A DNA stretch of 64,000 nt from Streptomyces griseus subsp. griseus (GTDB lineage: Bacteria > Actinomycetota > Actinomycetes > Streptomycetales > Streptomycetaceae). The translations under genes and the position numbers were made by a program. Below the pieces are notes generated by a model. That model was not told where the DNA came from, ran no database searches, and worked only from the letters and a program-made list of their open reading frames with translations. The DNA is taken from the NCBI RefSeq assembly GCF_000720255.1, contig NZ_JOJE01000001.1, positions 372,001-436,000 of the forward strand, written 5' to 3'. Numbering within the stretch: position 1 is the stretch's first letter; the number at the start of each line of letters is the position of its first letter. This document shows positions 29,599 to 36,760 of the stretch, piece by piece.

Positions 29599-31557
29599 TC
29601 AGGGTCGGTAGGAGACGGGCAGCTTGGCGGCCTTCGCACCGGTGGGCGGGATCTGGAGCGTCTTGAGCGCGAACTCCATCACCTGCTTGTAGACGGGGCC
29701 ACAGATCTGGCCACCGAAGTAGCTGCCCGTGGTCGCGTTCTGGATGGCGCAGTAGACGGTGATGCGGGGCTTGTCGGCGGGGGCGAAGCCGGCGAAGGAC
29801 GAGGTGTAGCCGTGGTACTTGCCGGTGGCCGGATCCACGCGGTTCGCCGTACCGGTCTTGCCCGCCACCCGATAGCCGGGGATGCGCGCCTTGGTTCCCG
29901 TTCCTTCCTCGTCGTCCACCACCGACTCCAGCATCTGGGCGAGCGTCTTCGCCGTCTTCGCGCTGACGACCCTTGTCTTCTTCGGCTTCGCGGCGGGATC
30001 GAAACGTCCGTCGGGTCCCTTCGTGCCGCGCACCAGCGTCGGTTCGACGCGTACGCCGCCGTTGGCGATCGTCGAGTAGACCGACGCCGCCTGCATCGCG
30101 TTGATGGACACACCCTGGCCGAAAGGAATCGTGTACTGCTGCGAGGTCGACCACTTGTCCGCCGGCGCGAGGATGCCCTTGGTCTCGCCGGGGAAGTCGA
30201 GTCCGGTGTAGCCGCCGATGCCGAACTTGCGCAGGTAGGAGTAGAGGACCTGGTTGGCCTGCTTCTGCGTCTTGCCGAGCTGGCCGGTCGCCAGGATGGT
30301 GCCGATGTTGCTGGACTTGGCGAGCACGCCGTTGAGCGTGAGGTACCAGGTCGGGTGGTCGATGTCGTCCTTGAAGAGCCGGTCGCCGCGGTGCAGCCGG
30401 TTGGGCACGACGACGTGGGTCAGCGGTGTCGCGGCGTCCTCCTCCAGCACGGCGGCCATCGACATGACCTTGGCGGTGGAGCCGGGCTCGTAGGCGTCCT
30501 GGAGCGCCGCGTTGCCCATGGCGGCCGAGTTGGCCTGGGAGAGGTCGTTGGGGTCGAAGCCGGGCGAGTTCGCCATGGCGAGGACCTCGCCGGTCCGGGT
30601 GTCCTGGACGACCACGTAGCCGCGGTCGGCCTTGGACTCCTTCACCTGGTCCGTGATGGCGTTCTGCGCGGCCCACTGGATGTCGCGGTCGATGGTGAGC
30701 TCGACGTCGGACCCGGGCACGGCGGGCGTCTCGGTGGAGCCCGCGGTGGGCACCTGGCGGCCGCCGGACTGGGCGTAGCGGATCTTGCCGTCCTTGCCGG
30801 CCAGCAGCCCGTTCAGCTGCTGTTCGACACCGCCGCCGCCCTTGCCCTCGTCGTTGACCCAGCCCAGTATCCCGGCGGCCAGGTCGCCGTTGGGGTAGAC
30901 GCGTTTGCTGCTGGAGACGGAGAAGACGCCCGCGAGGACGTTCACGGTGGAGGGGTCGGTCTTGCCCTTGGCGACCAGTGCGGTGCGCAGGTCCTTGATC
31001 TGCTTCCAGACCTGCGGGGTCTGACGACGGGCCAGCATGACGTACTGGCCCTTCGTCTTCAGCTTCTTGGTCAGCGTCTCCTGGTCCTGGCCGAGGATCG
31101 GCGCCAGCAGGGCGGCCGCCTGCTCCGGCCCGTCGCCGACCTTGAGCTGCTTGCTCGTGAACATCGTGGGGTCGGCCGTGATGTCGTAGGCGTCGACGCT
31201 GGTGGCCAGCGCCACGCCGGAGCGGTCGGTGATCCCGCCGCGCTCGGCGGCCAGGACGTAGCCGACGTAGCGGTTGCGCTCGGCCTTGGCCGCGTACGTG
31301 CTCGCGTCGACCGCCTGGACCTGCAGCAGCCGTACGACGAAGGCGACCATCACCAGGGTCAGCGCCAGACCGACCAGGCGCAGCCGGGGGCGGGGACTGC
31401 CGAGCCGGATGAGGCGGGGGGCACCGGAGCGGGGCCGGCCCGGGCGGCGGGCCGGGCGGGCCCCGGGCCCGGGGCGCCGCTGGTTGCCGGGGCGGGCAGG
31501 CCGGGCGGGGCCGGGCACACGGCGGCGCGGCGGTTCCCTGTCGGACACTTCCGTCAC
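29599..31557 (-). CDS. ftsI: FtsI/PBP3 septal transpeptidase
   Basis: 652 aa from GTG 31557; a second GTG three codons later is possible. The Arg/Pro-rich cytoplasmic tail and a transmembrane segment (LVGLALTLVMVAFVVRLLQV) are followed by the PBP dimerisation domain and a transpeptidase domain with all three motifs: STAK in EPGSTAKVM, SSN in KSSNIGT, and KTG in AGKTGTA. It cross-links septal peptidoglycan with FtsW. The region before its start is unusual: the start is duplicated upstream and a 59-codon ORF sits between it and ftsL. Confidence 0.95.
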   Translation of the reverse strand: MTEVSDREPPRRRVPGPARPARPGNQRRPGPGARPARRPGRPRSGAPRLIRLGSPRPRLRLVGLALTLVMVAFVVRLLQVQAVDASTYAAKAERNRYVGYVLAAERGGITDRSGVALATSVDAYDITADPTMFTSKQLKVGDGPEQAAALLAPILGQDQETLTKKLKTKGQYVMLARRQTPQVWKQIKDLRTALVAKGKTDPSTVNVLAGVFSVSSSKRVYPNGDLAAGILGWVNDEGKGGGGVEQQLNGLLAGKDGKIRYAQSGGRQVPTAGSTETPAVPGSDVELTIDRDIQWAAQNAITDQVKESKADRGYVVVQDTRTGEVLAMANSPGFDPNDLSQANSAAMGNAALQDAYEPGSTAKVMSMAAVLEEDAATPLTHVVVPNRLHRGDRLFKDDIDHPTWYLTLNGVLAKSSNIGTILATGQLGKTQKQANQVLYSYLRKFGIGGYTGLDFPGETKGILAPADKWSTSQQYTIPFGQGVSINAMQAASVYSTIANGGVRVEPTLVRGTKGPDGRFDPAAKPKKTRVVSAKTAKTLAQMLESVVDDEEGTGTKARIPGYRVAGKTGTANRVDPATGKYHGYTSSFAGFAPADKPRITVYCAIQNATTGSYFGGQICGPVYKQVMEFALKTLQIPPTGAKAAKLPVSYRP

Positions 31558-31594
31558 CTGCCGGGGGTCGTGGTGGGCGGGGAGGGCGGGGCCG
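31525..31594. repeat. Direct repeat copy 1 at the ftsI start
   Basis: 63 bp (31525-31587) identical to 31701-31763, extending to 70 bp with one mismatch. This copy contains the last codons and stop of the 59-codon ORF and the first 11 codons of ftsI. Confidence 0.97.
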
Positions 31595-31733
31595 GCAAGC
31601 CCGGCGCGAGAGCCACGGCCACAGCCGGAGCCTTCACAGCGGACACGCCCGCGAACATGCGCCTGGCCACAGAGGCCACGGCGGAACACGACACGTGACC
31701 GCGCGGCGGTTCCCTGTCGGACACTTCCGTCAC
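31554..31733 (-). CDS. Composite 59-codon ORF between ftsL and ftsI
   Basis: GTG 31733 to TGA 31554. The first 11 codons (VTEVSDREPPR) copy the ftsI start and the last codons (PSPPTTTPGR) copy the ftsL end; the middle about 35 residues, Ala/Val-rich (VARRMFAGVSAVKAP), match neither neighbour. The start overlaps the ftsL stop and the stop overlaps the ftsI start, both as GTGA, so a ribosome could pass ftsL, this ORF and ftsI in turn. No family is recognised. It could be a harmless duplication by-product or a coupling peptide. Existence of the frame is certain; its expression is inference. Confidence 0.45.
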   Translation of the reverse strand: MTEVSDREPPRGHVSCSAVASVARRMFAGVSAVKAPAVAVALAPGLPAPPSPPTTTPGR

Positions 31734-31770
31734 CTGCCGGGGGTCGTGGTGGGCGGGGAGGGCTGGGCCG
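31701..31770. repeat. Direct repeat copy 2 at the ftsL end
   Basis: Second copy of the 63-bp repeat, 176 bp from the first. It carries the authentic ftsL C-terminal codons and stop and the start of the composite ORF. The 106 bp between the copies are unique in this window. Confidence 0.97.
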
Positions 31771-32218
31771 TGGTGGAGGCGGCCGCGGTCAGCGCCTCGG
31801 GGGCGAGGACCAGCGGGGCGCTCATGGACGTCCGGGCACCGCCGGCGGCGGGGGCGGGGCTGGGGACGCCCTTGACGGTGCCGTCGGGGTCGAGGAACGC
31901 GGGGTCGCCGCCGGGCAGCATGCCGAGCTCGCGGGCGCGCCGCTGGAGGGCCTCGGGGGCGGAGTAGGCGTCGATGTCCCGCTGGAGTGCCTGTTCCTCG
32001 TCGGTGAGGTTCTTGGTGTCCTGCTGGAGGTCGTCCATCTTGAACGCGCCCTCGCTGAGCGCGGAGTTCAGCATCAGCAGCCCGATGAGGCCGCCGCCGA
32101 GGAGGAGGACGACGAGGAGGACGAAGGGCGTGCGGGCCGCCTGTCCGGGGCCCGTGGCCCCGGGGAAGAGCCGTGCGAGGCGGGCAGCTCTCCCCCTCAG
32201 TTCGGGTTTCCTACTCAC
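31730..32218 (-). CDS. ftsL: FtsL-type septum protein
   Basis: 162 aa. A basic N-terminus, one transmembrane segment (TPFVLLVVLLLGGGLIGLLML, about 30-50), a short coiled coil (MDDLQQDTKNLTDEEQALQR) and an Ala/Pro/Thr-rich extracytoplasmic tail. Position between rsmH and ftsI and the topology define it as FtsL, which bridges FtsQ/DivIC and FtsI/FtsW. There are 63 bp between the rsmH stop and its start. Confidence 0.9.
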   Translation of the reverse strand: MSRKPELRGRAARLARLFPGATGPGQAARTPFVLLVVLLLGGGLIGLLMLNSALSEGAFKMDDLQQDTKNLTDEEQALQRDIDAYSAPEALQRRARELGMLPGGDPAFLDPDGTVKGVPSPAPAAGGARTSMSAPLVLAPEALTAAASTTAQPSPPTTTPGR

Positions 32219-32281
32219 CCGCCCTCCCTCGAGTTCGAGTTTCCCACCCGGCCGCCCGCCCCTTGGCCTGCGTCACGCTCG

Positions 32282-33238
32282 TCACTCGATGGACTCCCTG
32301 ATGCGCTGGGCCCCGCGCAGCCGCGCGGGGGCCGCCCGCCGGTTCTCGGCGACCTCTTCCTCGGTGGGAAGTTCGGCACCGCGCGTGAGCAGCTTGAGCC
32401 GGGGCTGGTAGCGCTCGGGGACGACCGGCAGTCCGGGCGGGGCGGTGGAGGCGGCGCCGGCCGCGAAGACCTGCTTCACCAGGCGGTCCTCGAGCGAGTG
32501 GTACGACAGGACGGCGATCCGCCCGCCCACGTCGAGCGCCTTCACGGCGGCCGGGATCGCGCGCTCCAGGACGGTCAGCTCGCCGTTGACCTCGATGCGC
32601 AGCGCCTGGAAGGTGCGCTTGGCCGGGTTGCCGCCGGTGCGCTTGACGGCCTGCGGGAGCGCGTCCCGGATCAGCTCGACGAGCCGTGCGCTGTTGCTGA
32701 ACGGCTCCTTCTCGCGCTCGCGCACGACGGCGGCCACGATCCGCTTGGCCTGCTTCTCCTCGCCGTAGGCGCGCAGGATCCGCACGAGTTCGCCTGGCGG
32801 GTAGGTGTTGAGGACCTCGGCCGCGCTGACACCGGCCGTCTGGTCCATCCGCATGTCGAGGGGAGCGTCCTGGGCGTAGGCGAAGCCGCGGTCGGCCTCG
32901 TCGAGTTGCATGGAGGAGACGCCGAGGTCGAACAGGACACCCTGCACGCGCGCGATGCCGAGCCGGTCGAGTACGTCGGGCAGCTCGTCGTAGACCGCGT
33001 GCACGAGCGTGGCGCGCTCCCCGTGGGGCGCCAGGCGCTCGCCGGACAGGCGCAGCGCCTCCTTGTCGCGGTCGAGGGCGACGAGCCGGGCCTCCGGGAA
33101 GCTCTCCAGCAGCGCCTCGCTGTGGCCGCCGAGGCCCAGCGTGCAGTCGACGACCACCGCTCCCGGCTCCTGCAGCGCGGGTGCCAGCAGGTCCAGGCAC
33201 CGCTGGAGCATCACCGGGACGTGTCGACTCTGGCTCAA
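32282..33238 (-). CDS. rsmH: RsmH 16S rRNA m4C1402 methyltransferase (MraW)
   Basis: 318 aa with a TTG start at 33238, preceded by GAGAGGG. The SAM motif is [36 protein letters not shown] and [16 protein letters not shown] are family signatures. It methylates C1402 of 16S rRNA. It is the first gene of the leftward dcw cluster; no mraZ precedes it. Confidence 0.95.
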   Translation of the reverse strand: MSQSRHVPVMLQRCLDLLAPALQEPGAVVVDCTLGLGGHSEALLESFPEARLVALDRDKEALRLSGERLAPHGERATLVHAVYDELPDVLDRLGIARVQGVLFDLGVSSMQLDEADRGFAYAQDAPLDMRMDQTAGVSAAEVLNTYPPGELVRILRAYGEEKQAKRIVAAVVREREKEPFSNSARLVELIRDALPQAVKRTGGNPAKRTFQALRIEVNGELTVLERAIPAAVKALDVGGRIAVLSYHSLEDRLVKQVFAAGAASTAPPGLPVVPERYQPRLKLLTRGAELPTEEEVAENRRAAPARLRGAQRIRESIE

Positions 33239-33390
33239 GGGGCCCTCTCAGGTCCGGCACGGGCCGTACGCGAGGCCGAGCCGTACGTACGCGCCGCGCA
33301 CGTGGGGAGATCTCCGGCGGGCTCGCCGGGTCCCGGGGAATTCAGTCCAGCAGGGAGAGCCTCGCCTCCCGCTTCGCGTCACTTTAGTGC

Positions 33391-33405
33391 ACCGTGTCAC
33401 ACGGT
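33391..33405. promoter_or_regulatory. Palindrome between rsmH and the carbonic anhydrase gene
   Basis: Two 7-bp arms, ACCGTGT and ACACGGT, flank a single central C. It lies in the 345-bp divergent gap (33239-33583), 153 bp upstream of rsmH, in the position of an operator for the dcw promoter. The regulator is unknown. Confidence 0.45.
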
Positions 33406-33515
33406 CAATCAACCGGCCCGCGCGTGGCGGACGGACCCGAGCACCACGTGACGAACCGGTCGGAAACACCCGTGTGGGCGCGCTCTCGCCACCCTTGTGG
33501 ATTACCTCACACAGG

Positions 33516-33527
33516 CCGTCATGACGG
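33516..33527. promoter_or_regulatory. 12-bp palindrome upstream of the carbonic anhydrase gene
   Basis: CCGTCATGACGG is a perfect palindrome followed by ACTTTTTCCCC. It lies about 57 bp before the chosen start and could be an operator. Nothing else in the 345-bp gap is recognisable. Confidence 0.35.
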
Positions 33528-33583
33528 ACTTTTTCCCCTCTCACAACAGGACCGGAACGCCTGTGACCAGTACCGTCATGCTT

Positions 33584-34129
33584 ATGACGACCTCCGCATC
33601 CGTTCCCACCACGTCCGAAGGCGCCATAACGACCGGCACCGTCACCGACCGTCTCGTCGAGGCGAACGAACGGTACGCCGCCGCGTTCACCGACCCCGGC
33701 ATGGACGCCCGCCCCGTCCTCCGTGTCGCGGTCGTGGCCTGCATGGACGCCCGTATCGACCTGCACGCCGCGTTGGGCCTCGAACTCGGTGACTGCCACA
33801 CCATCCGCAACGCGGGCGGAGTGGTCACCGACGACGTGATCCGCTCGCTCACCATCAGCCAGCGCAAGCTCGGCACCCGCAGCGTGGTCCTGATCCACCA
33901 CACCGGCTGCGGCCTGGAGGCGATCACCGAGGACTTCCGCACGGAGCTGGAGATGGAGGTGGGCCAGCGCCCCGCGTGGGCGGTGGAGGCCTTCCGGGAC
34001 GTCGACCAGGACGTGCGGCAGTCGATGCAGCGGGTGCGCACCTCGCCGTTCATGCTGCACACCGACGACGTGCGCGGCTTCGTCTTCGACGTGAGGACGG
34101 GCATGTTGCGCGAGGTCGACCCGGCGTAA
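33584..34129 (+). CDS. Beta-class carbonic anhydrase
   Basis: 181 aa from ATG 33584; ATG 33578 and GTG 33563 are in-frame alternatives. The zinc ligands and catalytic pair are visible: Cys and the Asp-Arg dyad in VACMDARID, and His-x2-Cys in IHHTGCG. It is the short, class-D-like form of the family seen in actinobacteria. It interconverts CO2 and bicarbonate in the cytoplasm. It is divergent from the dcw cluster. Confidence 0.9.
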   Translation: MTTSASVPTTSEGAITTGTVTDRLVEANERYAAAFTDPGMDARPVLRVAVVACMDARIDLHAALGLELGDCHTIRNAGGVVTDDVIRSLTISQRKLGTRSVVLIHHTGCGLEAITEDFRTELEMEVGQRPAWAVEAFRDVDQDVRQSMQRVRTSPFMLHTDDVRGFVFDVRTGMLREVDPA

Positions 34130-34364
34130 CCGTTCCACGTCACGCTCGTTTCCCGGCAACCTCCCGCCCCTCGCCCCGCATAAGGCGTTAAGACCGACAT
34201 ATCGCGGGCAGTTGTCCACAGGCGAGTGACACGAATCGGTAACGGCAGCAAGAATGCCGGTGTGACACCACTGAGTTTTTCTCGGCTGGTGTCCGTGATT
34301 CGGGGTGGGCCGGTCCGCAGAGCAAGGCGTCGGCCCGGAGAAAGAACGGGCCGAGGAGGGCCGG

Positions 34365-35399
34365 GTGACGACCTATGACGAGCGTGCGAGCCTTACAGAT
34401 CTGACTGCCACCGTGGAGCGGGTCCGCAGTTCTGTGGAGCAGGTGATCGAGGGCAAGCCCGAGGTCGTACGGCTTTCGCTGACCGTGCTGCTCGCCGAGG
34501 GACATCTTCTGATCGAGGATGTCCCCGGCGTGGGCAAGACGATGCTCGCGAAGGCGCTGGCGCGGTCCATCGACTGCTCTGTGCGCCGGATCCAATTCAC
34601 GCCCGACCTGCTCCCGTCGGACATCACGGGTGTGTCGATCTGGGACCAGCAGCGCCGGGACTTCGAGTTCAAGCCGGGCGCGATCTTCGCGCAGATCGTG
34701 ATCGGCGACGAGATCAACCGGGCTTCGCCCAAGACACAGTCGGCGCTCCTGGAGTCCCTGGAGGAGCGCCAGGTCACCATCGACGGGGAGACCTACGAAC
34801 TGCCCAGTCCGTTCATGGTGGTGGCCACGCAGAACCCCGTGGAGATGGAGGGTACCTACCCGCTGCCGGAGGCCCAGCGCGACCGCTTCATGGCGCGCGT
34901 CTCCATCGGGTACCCGAGCGCGGAGGCCGAGCTGCAGATGCTCGACGTCCACGGCGGCATCAGCCCCCTGGACGACCTCCAGCCGGTGGCGCACGCGCAC
35001 GAGATCCAGAAACTGATCGACGCCGTCCGCGGCGTCCACGTGGCCGACGCGGTCCGGCGGTACGCGGTGGACCTGGTGGCCGCCACCCGCACCCATCCGG
35101 ACCTCAGACTCGGCGCCTCGCCGCGCGCCACGTTGCACCTGCTGCGTGCGGCGAAGGCCTCCGCCGCCCTCACCGGCCGTGACTACGCGCTTCCGGACGA
35201 TCTGCAAGCGCTTGCTGTCCCGGTTCTGGCGCACCGTCTGCTGCCCACCGCGCAGGCCCAGCTCAACCGCCGTACGGCCGAACAGGTCGTCCATGAGATC
35301 CTCCAGCAGACCCCCGTCCCCGCGGCCCCCCAGCAGCAGGGCTACGGCGGCCTGGGCACCGGTGCGCAGGCCTACGGCCGGCCGCCGCGGAGGCTGTGA
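34365..35399 (+). CDS. moxR: MoxR-family AAA+ ATPase
   Basis: 344 aa from GTG 34365, which has GAGGAGGG upstream; the frame is open from 34305. Walker A GVGKT in IEDVPGVGKTMLAKAL, Walker B in VIGDEINRASPKTQSALLE and sensor ATQNPVEMEGTYPLPEAQRDRF are typical of MoxR. MoxR chaperones usually act with a DUF58/VWA partner, and here the DUF58 gene overlaps the stop codon. The C-terminus ends in a Gln/Gly-rich stretch. Confidence 0.94.
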   Translation: MTTYDERASLTDLTATVERVRSSVEQVIEGKPEVVRLSLTVLLAEGHLLIEDVPGVGKTMLAKALARSIDCSVRRIQFTPDLLPSDITGVSIWDQQRRDFEFKPGAIFAQIVIGDEINRASPKTQSALLESLEERQVTIDGETYELPSPFMVVATQNPVEMEGTYPLPEAQRDRFMARVSIGYPSAEAELQMLDVHGGISPLDDLQPVAHAHEIQKLIDAVRGVHVADAVRRYAVDLVAATRTHPDLRLGASPRATLHLLRAAKASAALTGRDYALPDDLQALAVPVLAHRLLPTAQAQLNRRTAEQVVHEILQQTPVPAAPQQQGYGGLGTGAQAYGRPPRRL

Positions 35400-36760
35400 T
35401 GACCTCCGGCAGTACGGGGCAGGCGGAACCCGGCCGGGGGGAGAAGGGCGGTGTCCGCACGGCTCTGGCCGGCCTCACCACCCGCGGACGCTCCTTCCTG
35501 GCCGCCGGGGTCGCCGCCGCGATCTGCGCCTACGTCCTCGGCCAGGCCGACCTGCTCCGCGTCGGCCTGCTGCTCGCCGTGCTGCCCCTGGTCTGCGCGG
35601 CCGTCCTCTACCGCACCCGCTACCGGGTCGCCGGCAGCCGTCGGCTCTCCCCCGCGCGCGTCCCCGCGGGCAGCGAGGCCCGGGTCCACCTGCGGATGGA
35701 CAACGTCTCCCGGCTGCCCACCGGCCTGCTGATGCTCCAGGACCGGGTGCCGTACGTCCTCGGCCCGCGCCCCCGCTTCGTCCTCGACCGGGTCGAGGCG
35801 GGCGGCCGCCGGGAGGTGTCCTACCGGGTCCGCTCCGACCTGCGCGGCCGCTACCCGCTGGGCCCGCTGCAACTGCGCCTGAACGACCCGTTCGGCCTGT
35901 GCGAGCTGACCCGCTCGTTCGCCACGTACGACACCCTGACGGTGATCCCGCGCGTGGAGGCGCTGACGCCGGTGCGCTTCGGCGGTGAGGCCAAGGGCTA
36001 CGGCGACGGGCGGCAGCGCTCGCTCGCCCTGGCCGGCGACGACGACGTGATCCCGCGTGAGTACCGCCACGGCGACGACCTGCGCCGCGTGCACTGGCGC
36101 TCCACGGCGCGCTACGGCGAGCTGATGGTGCGCCGCGAGGAACAGCCGCAGCGCTCCCGCTGCACGGTGCTCCTCGACACCCGGGGCGTCGCCTTCCAGG
36201 GCGCCGGCCCCGACTCCGCCTTCGAGTGGGCGGTCGCGGGCGCCGCGTCCGTGCTGGTGCACATGCTGGAGCGGGGCTTCTCGGTACGGCTGCTCACCGA
36301 CACCGGTGACTCGGTGCCCGGTGAGGGCGCCGACGGCTTCGCCGGCGCGAACCAGGAGTCGGCCGACGCGGCCGGCCTGATGATGGACACCCTCGCCGTG
36401 ATCGACCACTCGGACGGCACCGGCCTGTCCCGCGCCTACGACGTCCTGCGCGGCGGCGGCGAGGGGTTGCTGGTGGCGTTCTTCGGCGACCTCGACGAGG
36501 AACAGGCCACGGTGGCGGCCAAGATGCGTCAGCGCAGCGGCGGTGCCCTCGCCCTCGTGCTGGACAGCGACACCTGGGTGCGTGAACCGAACGCCCCGGC
36601 CGGACCGATGGACAGGACGGAGGAGCGGCTGCGGATGCTGCGCGAGGCGGGCTGGACGGCCCTGAGCGTGCCGCGGGGCACTCCGCTGAACGATCTGTGG
36701 CGGCAGGCGGACCGAGAGCGTGCGGGCGTCGTGACGGCGAGTGGGGAGGCGGCTTCATGA
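35399..36760 (+). CDS. DUF58-domain membrane protein
   Basis: 453 aa. ATG 35399 overlaps the moxR stop (TGATG); GTG 35396 is an alternative. Two N-terminal transmembrane segments (FLAAGVAAAICAYVLG and LLRVGLLLAVLPLVCAAVL), a beta-rich part, and the DUF58 core with DDLRRVHWRSTARYGELMVRREE. It works with MoxR and the following transglutaminase-like protein in a conserved three-gene operon. Confidence 0.92.
   Translation: MTSGSTGQAEPGRGEKGGVRTALAGLTTRGRSFLAAGVAAAICAYVLGQADLLRVGLLLAVLPLVCAAVLYRTRYRVAGSRRLSPARVPAGSEARVHLRMDNVSRLPTGLLMLQDRVPYVLGPRPRFVLDRVEAGGRREVSYRVRSDLRGRYPLGPLQLRLNDPFGLCELTRSFATYDTLTVIPRVEALTPVRFGGEAKGYGDGRQRSLALAGDDDVIPREYRHGDDLRRVHWRSTARYGELMVRREEQPQRSRCTVLLDTRGVAFQGAGPDSAFEWAVAGAASVLVHMLERGFSVRLLTDTGDSVPGEGADGFAGANQESADAAGLMMDTLAVIDHSDGTGLSRAYDVLRGGGEGLLVAFFGDLDEEQATVAAKMRQRSGGALALVLDSDTWVREPNAPAGPMDRTEERLRMLREAGWTALSVPRGTPLNDLWRQADRERAGVVTASGEAAS

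Noticed and set aside
29567..30676. N-terminal extension of murE to 30676
   Set aside because: It overlaps ftsI in another frame and lacks family similarity; GTG 29425 has a ribosome site.
31558..31689. Extended ftsI start at 31689
   Set aside because: It would read through the unique insert and ftsL-tail copy out of frame; it adds Arg/Gly/Cys-rich sequence foreign to FtsI.
31525..31770. Target-site duplication of an insertion sequence
   Set aside because: The 63-bp repeats are far longer than any IS target duplication, and the 106 bp between have no transposase or terminal inverted repeats.
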